Positions 9,091-16,476 of a stretch of DNA of 60,925 nucleotides are shown here, piece after piece. The translations under genes and the position numbers were made by a program. Within the stretch, counting starts at the first letter, position 1. Every line of letters starts with the position of its first letter. Origin of the DNA: Bdellovibrionales bacterium (GTDB taxonomy: Bacteria > Bdellovibrionota > Bacteriovoracia > Bacteriovoracales > Bacteriovoracaceae); assembly GCA_030638415.1 (NCBI GenBank), contig DAOWEO010000076.1, positions 1-60,925 of the forward strand, in the 5' to 3' direction. Under the pieces are notes generated by a model, which was given only the letters and a program-made list of their open reading frames with translations, searched no databases and was not told the DNA's origin.

Positions 9091-9642
9091 ATGATAAATG
9101 GAAAACTACTTATCGTTGACGACGAACAAAATCTACTAGACTTGCTCAGTGAATCTGCAAAAGAGACAATTGGAACTGTTGTAACATGTCTTAATCCCCT
9201 AGATGCACTTGCTTCAATTCAAGGAGGAGAGGATTACGATGTTATCCTCTCTGATATAAAGATGCCACAACTCGACGGTGTACAATTCATGGAGAAGGCC
9301 CTTCAGGTAGATCCAGAATTAACTTTTATGTTCATGTCAGGTTTCCCAGACCGTGAAACAATTTCGAAAGCATTAAAAATGGGTGCATATGATTTTCTAG
9401 AAAAACCATTCACCCTTAGTCAACTCGGACATGCACTTAATCGTGCCTTTGAACTAAAAAAATATAAAACTCGCCTTCATGAACTATTAGAGCTGATGGT
9501 ATTTGAGTATATGGATGATCTTCCTTACGATAAGTTTGTTGATTTAAGTAAAGCTGAAAAAACGGATGTGTTAGACAAACTGTTAACTGTCTTACGTGTC
9601 AAGCACTCTACGCTAGTACAAAAAAATTCTACAAAGAAGTAA
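9091..9642 (+). CDS. Stand-alone response regulator receiver protein
   Basis: This is a 183-residue protein. Residues 1-120 are a CheY-like receiver: acidic pair in LLIVDDE, phospho-acceptor Asp in VILSDIKMP, the Thr/Ser position in FMSGFP, and the Lys in FLEKPF. The last 60 residues are charged and helical and match no DNA-binding or enzymatic output domain, so the output is probably protein contact. The ATG at 9091 is preferred to that at 9079 because GAGG lies seven bases upstream of it. The aminotransferase gene starts 11 bases after the stop, so the regulator is probably transcribed with the ceramide genes. No histidine kinase lies nearby. Confidence 0.93.
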   Translation: MINGKLLIVDDEQNLLDLLSESAKETIGTVVTCLNPLDALASIQGGEDYDVILSDIKMPQLDGVQFMEKALQVDPELTFMFMSGFPDRETISKALKMGAYDFLEKPFTLSQLGHALNRAFELKKYKTRLHELLELMVFEYMDDLPYDKFVDLSKAEKTDVLDKLLTVLRVKHSTLVQKNSTKK

Positions 9643-9653
9643 GGATTCCAAAT

Positions 9654-10856
9654 ATGGAAAGTTATACTAAAAGTAAAATCATTCAAAAAGCTAATCTTTT
9701 GAGAGACCAAAAACTATACCCTTTTTTACGTGCTATTGAAGAGACACAAGCAACATGTGTGACAGTACAAGGTAAAGAGCAAATTATGATTGGCTCTAAT
9801 AACTACCTCGGATTAACTCACCATCCCCACGTAAAAGAGGCTGCCATAAAGGCAATTGAAAGATTTGGCACAGGATGCACAGGTTCACGTTTTTTAAATG
9901 GAAATTTAATTATTCATGAAGAACTAGAAGAAAAACTAGCCGCCTATATTGGCCATGAAAGAGCTCTCGTATTTGCCACTGGAATGCAAGCAAACCTGGG
10001 TGCGATCTCTTGTATCGCAGGCCCTAGAGATTGTCTTATCTTTGATTCAGAAAATCATGCCTCAATTATTGATGCCAGTAGATTAAGCTTTGGCACAACA
10101 TTTAAATATAAACATAACAATATGGAGTCTCTTGAAGAGACATTAAAGGCAAATCAAAAACGTTTCAAAAAAATGATTATTGTTGCCGATGGTGTTTTTT
10201 CTATGACCGGTGATATTTTAGACCTCCCCAATATTGTAGATTTAGCCAAAAAATATAATGCCTATGTCTATGTTGATGACGCCCATGGCGTTGGAGTACT
10301 AGGTCCTCAAGGACAAGGAACTGCTGCTCACTTTGACCTAGTTGATGATATTCATTTTAATATGGGTACATTTTCAAAGTCATTTTCTTCTATTGGTGGA
10401 TTTCTATCAGGATCTAAAGAGGTAATTGATTACGTTAAGCATAGTGCCCGTTCTTTTATTTTTTCAGCCTCCATGCCACCAGCAGCAGTTGCAACAGTAC
10501 TAGCCTGCTTAGAAGTCGTCATGAAAGAACCTCAGATCTTTGACAATTTATGGTCTAACGTCAACATGATTAGAAATGGTTTTAAAGATATTGGACTTTT
10601 TACGTATGGTTCAAAGACTCCTATAATTCCGGTACTAGTTGGAGACGATTTTAAGTCTTTAGAAGTAACAAAATATTTAACTGATAGTGGTATTTTTGCA
10701 ACACCAGTGATCCCTCCCGCAGTACCATCAGGTGAGGCACTTATTAGAACTAGCTACATGGCAACACATACTAAAGCAGAGCTAACGAGAGTTTTAGAAG
10801 TAATGGCTGAAGTTAAAAAGAAATTTGACCTTCCTTCTGAAGGGCCTCAAATTTAA
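9654..10856 (+). CDS. spt: Alpha-oxoamine synthase, probable serine palmitoyltransferase
   Basis: This 400-residue PLP enzyme belongs to the KBL/BioF/SPT family (condensation of an amino acid with an acyl thioester). It has NNYLGLT, GTGCTGSRFLNGN, HASI, the PLP-Asp site VDDAHGVG and the Schiff-base Lys in TFSKSFSSIGGF. Sequence alone cannot separate serine palmitoyltransferase from KBL or BioF. The two following genes are the acyltransferase and reductase expected for bacterial ceramide synthesis, and no bio or tdh gene is present. In that pathway it joins serine and an acyl thioester to 3-ketosphinganine. The gene lies 11 bases after the response regulator and 11 before the next gene. Confidence 0.85.
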   Translation: MESYTKSKIIQKANLLRDQKLYPFLRAIEETQATCVTVQGKEQIMIGSNNYLGLTHHPHVKEAAIKAIERFGTGCTGSRFLNGNLIIHEELEEKLAAYIGHERALVFATGMQANLGAISCIAGPRDCLIFDSENHASIIDASRLSFGTTFKYKHNNMESLEETLKANQKRFKKMIIVADGVFSMTGDILDLPNIVDLAKKYNAYVYVDDAHGVGVLGPQGQGTAAHFDLVDDIHFNMGTFSKSFSSIGGFLSGSKEVIDYVKHSARSFIFSASMPPAAVATVLACLEVVMKEPQIFDNLWSNVNMIRNGFKDIGLFTYGSKTPIIPVLVGDDFKSLEVTKYLTDSGIFATPVIPPAVPSGEALIRTSYMATHTKAELTRVLEVMAEVKKKFDLPSEGPQI

Positions 10857-10867
10857 AAGGTAGTTAA

Positions 10868-11992
10868 ATGACAATCTCAGTTAAAAAAATTTCACTTGAT
10901 AATAACAAAGAGATCAAACTATTTATTGACCTGCCCTGGAAACTTTATAAAGATGATCCCAATTGGGTTCCTCCTCTAAAAATGGCAGTAGAAGACATAT
11001 TAAATCCCCAGCATCCATTTTACCAAACAGCAGACTGTGCATTATGGATAGCTTATGATGATAATGAAATCGTAGGCCGTATCATGGCAACAATCAACCA
11101 CCACCATAACTCTTTTCATAACGAACGCTGTGGTTTTTTTGGTTTCTTTGAATCAATAAATAATAAAGATATCGCTCATCAGCTCCTTACAACTGCTAAG
11201 AACTGGCTTACTGATAATAATATGGAGCAACTTCGTGGTCCTCTAAATCCATCAACCAATTATGAAAGTGGACTACTTATTAGTGGGTTCGATGATCCAC
11301 CACAAATAATGATGACCCATAACCCAACTTACTATGCAGATTTTTTTGAATCTTTTGGACTTACTAAAATAAAAGATCTTATTGCCTACCAACTGGCAAT
11401 GGACTTTACCATGCCCGAAAGAATTACTCGCATTGCAGCGAGGCTAGAAAAATCTAACCGCATATCATATAGGTGTATAAATCCCAAAAAATTTGCACAA
11501 GAGATTGATCTCATGTTTAAGATTTATAATGATGCTTGGGAGAAAAATTGGGGATTTGTCCCAATGACTGAGGAAGAATTTAAGCATACAGCAAAAGACT
11601 TAAAGTCTATCTTAGAAAAAAATCTTATCCAATTTGTTGAAGTTGCCGGAGAGGCTGTTGGTTTTGCTGTTGGTCTGCCCGACTATAATCAAATTTTTAA
11701 ACGTATCCCTTCAGGTAAGCTTTTTCCATTTGGAATTTTCAAACTACTATTTGGGAAAAAACACATCACCCGTTTTAGAGTCATAACATTAGGTATAAAA
11801 AAAGATTTTGCTCATCTTGGACTGGCTACACTTTTATATAATCAACTTTATAAAGAGGCACGTAAAATTGGCTATACTGAAGGCGAACTAAGCTGGATTC
11901 TTGAAGATAATAAAGCAATGAATGCTCCCCTAAGACTGATGGGTGCAAAAGACTATAAATATTATCGTATCTATAACCAAGACATTTTATGA
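10868..11992 (+). CDS. bcerS: GNAT-type N-acyltransferase, probable bacterial ceramide synthase
   Basis: This 374-residue protein has a GNAT fold. The N-terminal half has DDPNWVPPLK and LRGPLNPSTNYESGLLI (typical of large GNAT proteins of the YghO type), and the C-terminal half ends with HLGLATLLYNQLYKEA, an acyl-CoA binding loop variant. Caulobacter bCerS, which N-acylates 3-ketosphinganine, belongs to this kind of large GNAT protein. The assignment here rests on family resemblance plus the position directly between the SPT-like gene and the reductase. Its stop overlaps the next start by four bases. Another acyl acceptor cannot be excluded. Confidence 0.72.
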   Translation: MTISVKKISLDNNKEIKLFIDLPWKLYKDDPNWVPPLKMAVEDILNPQHPFYQTADCALWIAYDDNEIVGRIMATINHHHNSFHNERCGFFGFFESINNKDIAHQLLTTAKNWLTDNNMEQLRGPLNPSTNYESGLLISGFDDPPQIMMTHNPTYYADFFESFGLTKIKDLIAYQLAMDFTMPERITRIAARLEKSNRISYRCINPKKFAQEIDLMFKIYNDAWEKNWGFVPMTEEEFKHTAKDLKSILEKNLIQFVEVAGEAVGFAVGLPDYNQIFKRIPSGKLFPFGIFKLLFGKKHITRFRVITLGIKKDFAHLGLATLLYNQLYKEARKIGYTEGELSWILEDNKAMNAPLRLMGAKDYKYYRIYNQDIL

Positions 11993-12984
11993 ATATTTTA
12001 ATCACCGGAGCAACAGGGTTTGTTGGATCTCATCTAACTGACTTATTAGAACAGCAAGGGCACAACTTATATGTACTTGTACGAAACCAAGCGAAGTATG
12101 AAGAATTCAATGTAAAAGGAAATATTATTAAAGGTTCTTTAGCTATTGATGATGGAAATACTTGGATTGAGGAATTGCCAGAAAATTTGGATACTGTTAT
12201 TCACTTAGCAGGTATTGTACAGAGCTATGATGTTGAGCAGTTTTATAAGATAAATGCTACTGCAACTAAAACACTAGTAAAAGACCTACAGAAGCGTTAC
12301 GACAAAATACATTTTATCCTACTCTCCTCACTCGCTGCTTGGGGCCCCGGACTCCCATCACAAAAAACAGTTGATGAACAAAGTACTCCCCATCCCGTTA
12401 GCCATTATGGTATTTCTAAATTAACTGCTGAAAAATTTGTAAAACAATATTCTCCTGAGAGTTGGCAGCTATCAATACTTAGACCTCCGATGGTCATTGG
12501 ACCGAGAGACCCTGCTATTTTAGAAGTATTTAAGATGGTACAAAACCGTATTGTTATTTATGAAGGAAGCCAAGGAATGCGTAAGGAGTATAGCTTTATT
12601 TCCGTATTTGATCTCATACAAAATATTAATACTGTATTAGAAAATCCACAAGAAAATCAAGACTTTTTTGTAGCTCACCCCATCAGTATTTACTACGATG
12701 AGCTAATGCAAGAGATTAAAAATAATATTAAAGTTAGTTTTACTTTAAATATTAGAATTCCACTTACACTACTTGTATCTTTTGCATTCGGAGTTAAATA
12801 TATTAAAAAAATTCTACCTATTACGATTCCATTAACTCCAGATAAAATTGCTGAAATAAGGCAGAAAAGTTGGATCTGCTCTAGTCAAAAGATAAAGCAA
12901 CAATATGATGTTACCTATCAAGATAACCTATCTGAAATTATAAAAATGACTTTTGATGATTATAAGCAGCGTAACTGGCTCTAG
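11989..12984 (+). CDS. cerR: NAD-dependent epimerase/dehydratase family, probable ceramide reductase
   Basis: This is a 331-residue extended short-chain dehydrogenase. It has the Rossmann motif TGATGFVGSHL at the N-terminus, VIHLAGIV, LLSSLAAWGP, the catalytic YGISK (Y-x-x-x-K) and LRPPMVIGPRD. Residues about 250-270 are hydrophobic (LTLLVSFAFGV), which may give membrane contact. In Caulobacter an enzyme of this family (CerR) reduces oxidised ceramide. The start ATG overlaps the acyltransferase stop (ATGA), so the genes are coupled. The last gene of the operon, it abuts a convergent gene. Without the context it would only be called an NAD-dependent sugar epimerase homologue. Confidence 0.72.
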   Translation: MNILITGATGFVGSHLTDLLEQQGHNLYVLVRNQAKYEEFNVKGNIIKGSLAIDDGNTWIEELPENLDTVIHLAGIVQSYDVEQFYKINATATKTLVKDLQKRYDKIHFILLSSLAAWGPGLPSQKTVDEQSTPHPVSHYGISKLTAEKFVKQYSPESWQLSILRPPMVIGPRDPAILEVFKMVQNRIVIYEGSQGMRKEYSFISVFDLIQNINTVLENPQENQDFFVAHPISIYYDELMQEIKNNIKVSFTLNIRIPLTLLVSFAFGVKYIKKILPITIPLTPDKIAEIRQKSWICSSQKIKQQYDVTYQDNLSEIIKMTFDDYKQRNWL

Positions 12985-12985
12985 T

Positions 12986-13543
12986 TTATTTTTTCCATTT
13001 AATATTACACCCAGAACTAGCTCGCTGACCTAAGGCTGGAATCTTTTTTTTGGCCAGTAATCGATCCATCGCACTTCGTAGATCTTCTCCAGTTACGGGT
13101 GTGTTACTACCAGGTCTAGAGCTATCAATTTGTCCTCGATATACCAATTTGAGATCTTCACCATATAGATAAAAATCTGGAGTACAGGCCGCATCATACG
13201 CTTTTGCAACTTCTTGAGTCTCATCATACAGATAAGGAAAACTATATCCTACGGCCTTTGATAATTCAGCCATCTTATCAAGTGAGTCCTCAGGATAGTT
13301 ATCAACATCATTAGAGTTAATCGCCACAAAACCAATCCCCTTACTCATGTACTCATCTGCCATACTAACCAATTGCTCATTTATATGAATAACGTAAGGA
13401 CAGTGGTTACAGCTAAATAGCACTAATGTTCCTAGTTCTCCTTGGCACTGTGCAAGGCTCCAAGTTCTCTCATCGACTCCCATTAGTGAAAAACTAGGAG
13501 CTGCTAAACCGAGAGTAATCATATTTGATGGGGTCAATGACAT
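12986..13543 (-). CDS. Thioredoxin-like peroxiredoxin/TlpA-type protein
   Basis: This 185-residue protein has a thioredoxin fold with a redox-type site CNHCPYV after an AhpC/TSA-like start (LGLAAPSFSLMGVDERTWSL). It then has GFVAINSND and a TPDFYLY stretch carrying the cis-Pro. This is the common bacterial 'thioredoxin family protein' with a CxxC. It has no signal peptide, so it should be cytoplasmic. The ATG at 13543 has AAGGA upstream. The substrate is unknown. It faces the ceramide operon with a one-base gap. Confidence 0.88.
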   Translation of the reverse strand: MSLTPSNMITLGLAAPSFSLMGVDERTWSLAQCQGELGTLVLFSCNHCPYVIHINEQLVSMADEYMSKGIGFVAINSNDVDNYPEDSLDKMAELSKAVGYSFPYLYDETQEVAKAYDAACTPDFYLYGEDLKLVYRGQIDSSRPGSNTPVTGEDLRSAMDRLLAKKKIPALGQRASSGCNIKWKK

Positions 13544-13645
13544 TTGTTTTTTCCTTGGTAATCTTTTGTAAGAAATAAGCTATATATAAAATTCAGAAAT
13601 CTAGTATCATTAATTAAGAGACTACACATAAAATAATATATAACG

Positions 13646-13679
13646 ACGTATCAAAAAGGATTTTTCATACGTCGTTTTT
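13646..13679. terminator. Hairpin between the OPT transporter and thioredoxin-like genes
   Basis: An ACGACGTAT stem pairs with ATACGTCGT around a 13-15 base loop and is followed by nine T on the plus strand. On the minus strand, where it would end the OPT gene at 13685, the tail is only AT-rich. It is probably a terminator, but the best T run is in the direction without an obvious transcript. Confidence 0.6.
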
Positions 13680-13684
13680 TTTTA

Positions 13685-15556
13685 TTATTTTTTTATCTTG
13701 TTCCAGATAAGTAGAGTCACAAGAGCTAGACCACTAAGTGAAAGCATCTCAACTACCGCATGAGATATGCCACTCACACTAACATCAATCTTCATATAAA
13801 GTAGGACTGCAACACCAACACCCATAAGGGCTTCACCGGCGATTAATCCTGAGCTAATTAAAATACCTTGATCACTTGTTTCACTAATTGTTGCCGTTCT
13901 TCTGCGATCTGCAAAGTAACGAAGTAAGCCACCAATTACCATAGGAACTCCTAGCGTAACAGGAAGATATATACCAACTGCTACTGGCATCAAGTGTAGT
14001 CTAACCTTACTTTTCCGTCGCTCAAGAATCCTATCACCAATAATTATAATCACACCTCCAACCACTCCAATCACAATCATTATATAAGGTAGCTGCCCAT
14101 CTCCAAAAAGAGCTTTGGTTATACTAGCAAAGAGAGTAGCCTGTGGAGCTTTAAGGCCAACTCCAATTCCATACGCCTGATGTAGCAGTGTTAATACGGG
14201 TGCAATAACAACTGCAGGAACGATAACACCAATAATTTGTGCAATCTGTTGTGAACGCGGGGTTGCTCCAACGAGGTATCCTGTTTTTAAATCCTGCGAG
14301 CAGTCCCCTGCTGTACAGGCTGCACAACACACCACTGCAGCAACACCAAGTGTCGCAAGAATTGCAGACTCTCCGTGATAGCCCATTACTAAAAAAAATA
14401 CAGATGTGGCCAAGAGCGCTGAAATGGTCATTCCTGAAACAGGGTTGTTTGAGCTTCCTACAAGTCCAACAATATAGCTCGAGACTGCTACAAATAAAAA
14501 AGATGCAACAAACATAATTAGCGTAGTAAAAAAAGTAATAGTCCAATGGTGCAACATTGTATCGTAGAGAACAAACATTAAAAGCAAAGCAAAAAGAAAT
14601 AATATGCCCAGTGTACGAATCGATAGATCACGGTCTTCTCTTCTTACTTCACAAGACTTTCCATCTGAATATGATGATGACAGCTCTTTTAAACCCGAGA
14701 CTATTCCCTTACGGACTGAGACAATTGACCACATTCCACCTACAATCATTGCTCCAACACCAATATATCTGATCTGGGTTGACCATAAATGCCATGCTAC
14801 ATCTAAGGCAGGCTTGTCTTCCATCCCTAAAGGCGTTCCCAGTAGTGGAATACCAATAAACCAGCCAACAGCTCCGCCTAAAAAGACCAGCAGTGCAACA
14901 TCAAGCTTTACAATATATCCAACTGCAACAAGTGCAGGTGAGATATCAAGGCCAAAAAACATTGAGGACTTTCCTAACTTAGTTGCCCACTCTACACTAC
15001 CTGTAAAAAGGTGAAGCCCGGAAGAGAAAAATTTAAATATTGCACCAACCGCCAGTCCTAATCCTATCGTAGCAAATCCCTTCTTTCCCTCTTCTGCACT
15101 TCCTGCTCGAAGAACTGAGGCACATGCCACCCCTTCAGGGTAGATAAGATCTTTATCTTCTACGATGAGAGTTTTTCTAAGTGGAATCATGAAAACAACC
15201 CCTAGAAGACCTCCAGAAATAGCAATACCAGTTGTCAGCCAAAAATCGAAATCGTTCCATGCACCAACAATCACTAAGGCAGGTAGTGTAAAAATAATAC
15301 CGGCAGCTAAAGACTCACCAGCACTTGCCATGGTCTGTACTATATTTGATTCCAATATAGAGTCACGTTTTAACAACCCTTTAAAAATACCCATTGAAAT
15401 TACTGCTGCTGGAATAGAAGCAGAGACGGTCATTCCAGCATAAAGTCCCAAATAGACATTTGCTGCAGTCATAACAATACCTAACACAATTCCAATACCG
15501 ATTGAATATACTGTTAACTCTTTGACACTATGATTTTCGACCACTAAGCCTCCCAT
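13685..15556 (-). CDS. OPT-family oligopeptide transporter
   Basis: This 623-residue inner-membrane protein has about 15 hydrophobic segments and many Gly-rich helices. Signature stretches include VYLGLYAGMTVSASIPAAV, AAGIIFTLPAL, CTAGDCSQDLKTGYLVGATP and LMPVAVGIYLP, typical of the bacterial OPT (TIGR00733-like) branch. These carriers move peptides or peptide-like metal chelates with protons. The ATG at 15556 lacks a Shine-Dalgarno sequence; a GTG four codons later has GGAGG just upstream and may be the true start. It is monocistronic. Peptide uptake fits a predator that lives on prey protein (inference). Confidence 0.95.
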   Translation of the reverse strand: MGGLVVENHSVKELTVYSIGIGIVLGIVMTAANVYLGLYAGMTVSASIPAAVISMGIFKGLLKRDSILESNIVQTMASAGESLAAGIIFTLPALVIVGAWNDFDFWLTTGIAISGGLLGVVFMIPLRKTLIVEDKDLIYPEGVACASVLRAGSAEEGKKGFATIGLGLAVGAIFKFFSSGLHLFTGSVEWATKLGKSSMFFGLDISPALVAVGYIVKLDVALLVFLGGAVGWFIGIPLLGTPLGMEDKPALDVAWHLWSTQIRYIGVGAMIVGGMWSIVSVRKGIVSGLKELSSSYSDGKSCEVRREDRDLSIRTLGILFLFALLLMFVLYDTMLHHWTITFFTTLIMFVASFLFVAVSSYIVGLVGSSNNPVSGMTISALLATSVFFLVMGYHGESAILATLGVAAVVCCAACTAGDCSQDLKTGYLVGATPRSQQIAQIIGVIVPAVVIAPVLTLLHQAYGIGVGLKAPQATLFASITKALFGDGQLPYIMIVIGVVGGVIIIIGDRILERRKSKVRLHLMPVAVGIYLPVTLGVPMVIGGLLRYFADRRRTATISETSDQGILISSGLIAGEALMGVGVAVLLYMKIDVSVSGISHAVVEMLSLSGLALVTLLIWNKIKK

Positions 15557-15610
15557 TTAAGTTGAGGCATTCTAGCTAAAAGCAATCGAAAATGCACATA
15601 CTTTAAGTGG

Positions 15611-16375
15611 CTACAGATCTGCCATGAAAGATAAAAACTCAGGATGGTCTACAAAGGGATTACGATTCATTTGTACTTGCTCAATTGCATTATTACGGTT
15701 TTGTTCTTTTAACGACACGCGATCTTGGCGGTACCATTTCCTCAAATATCTCTCTTGCGCACTATCAATATGCTTACCATAGCGAATTGCAAAATATGCC
15801 ATCGATCTTGCCACGTCACCTTTATGTTCACTACGTGGCTCAAAACAACGCGTCCCTTCTAAGCTCTCACCAAGAAAAGATCCCTCTTCCTCTGTCTTAA
15901 TGATCACGACATTGCAAAAAGGATGGTTACTTCTTCTCGAATTCACCCGCGATATAACTGGAAATAAGTGGTGTAAATCAGACTTTGCAATGCCTACAGC
16001 ACCGCGACTCTGAGGCCAAGTGTGCTCACAATTCATAATAGAAGCATCTGGAATGCCCAGTGTCTCAACAAATTGTCCAGTATAAACACTCTTTACAATG
16101 CCAGATCTGTTATCAATAGAAGAAAACATTATAGAACGTGCATTCCGATACCCGAGATCAATGTTAGTTGCAATAATTTGTTGTAATTTTGAGCGAAATG
16201 CTTCATTACAACTACCGATGAGAGGTTTATACCTCTTTTCAAGGTCTTCCGACTGCAGATAATCAAACCAGAGGTTATGACAACTAGCTTTATCTATTTC
16301 AACCGTATAGTTCGCTGCTGCAATAACTGGCAACGTAAGAACTAAAAAAAGAATCAGAAAAAAAGAACGAAACAT
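15611..16375 (-). CDS. Secreted endonuclease I (EndA/Dns family)
   Basis: This 254-residue protein has a clear signal peptide (FRSFFLILFLVLTLPVIAAA). The His-Me finger nuclease core has CEHTWPQSRG, KSDLHHLFP and, near the end, QMNRNPFVDHPEF, all diagnostic of endonuclease I; these enzymes cut double-stranded DNA without sequence preference. Several Cys pairs suit a periplasmic or extracellular enzyme. The ATG at 16375 has AGGAGA five bases upstream. It is flanked by intergenic gaps and likely transcribed alone. A role in digesting prey or environmental DNA is inference. Confidence 0.95.
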   Translation of the reverse strand: MFRSFFLILFLVLTLPVIAAANYTVEIDKASCHNLWFDYLQSEDLEKRYKPLIGSCNEAFRSKLQQIIATNIDLGYRNARSIMFSSIDNRSGIVKSVYTGQFVETLGIPDASIMNCEHTWPQSRGAVGIAKSDLHHLFPVISRVNSRRSNHPFCNVVIIKTEEEGSFLGESLEGTRCFEPRSEHKGDVARSMAYFAIRYGKHIDSAQERYLRKWYRQDRVSLKEQNRNNAIEQVQMNRNPFVDHPEFLSFMADL

Positions 16376-16476
16376 CAATGTCTCCTATATAAAAATTCTA
16401 TCCTTGAACTATAAAAATTAGAACATAGGAATTTTCATATGGAAAGGCCTTAAATGTTTTTTTTCCTTACAACTTA

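Noticed and set aside
14151..15014. Several open frames antisense or out of frame in the OPT transporter gene
   Set aside because: The transporter frame is conserved throughout; the others are composition shadows (Cys/Ser-rich nonsense).
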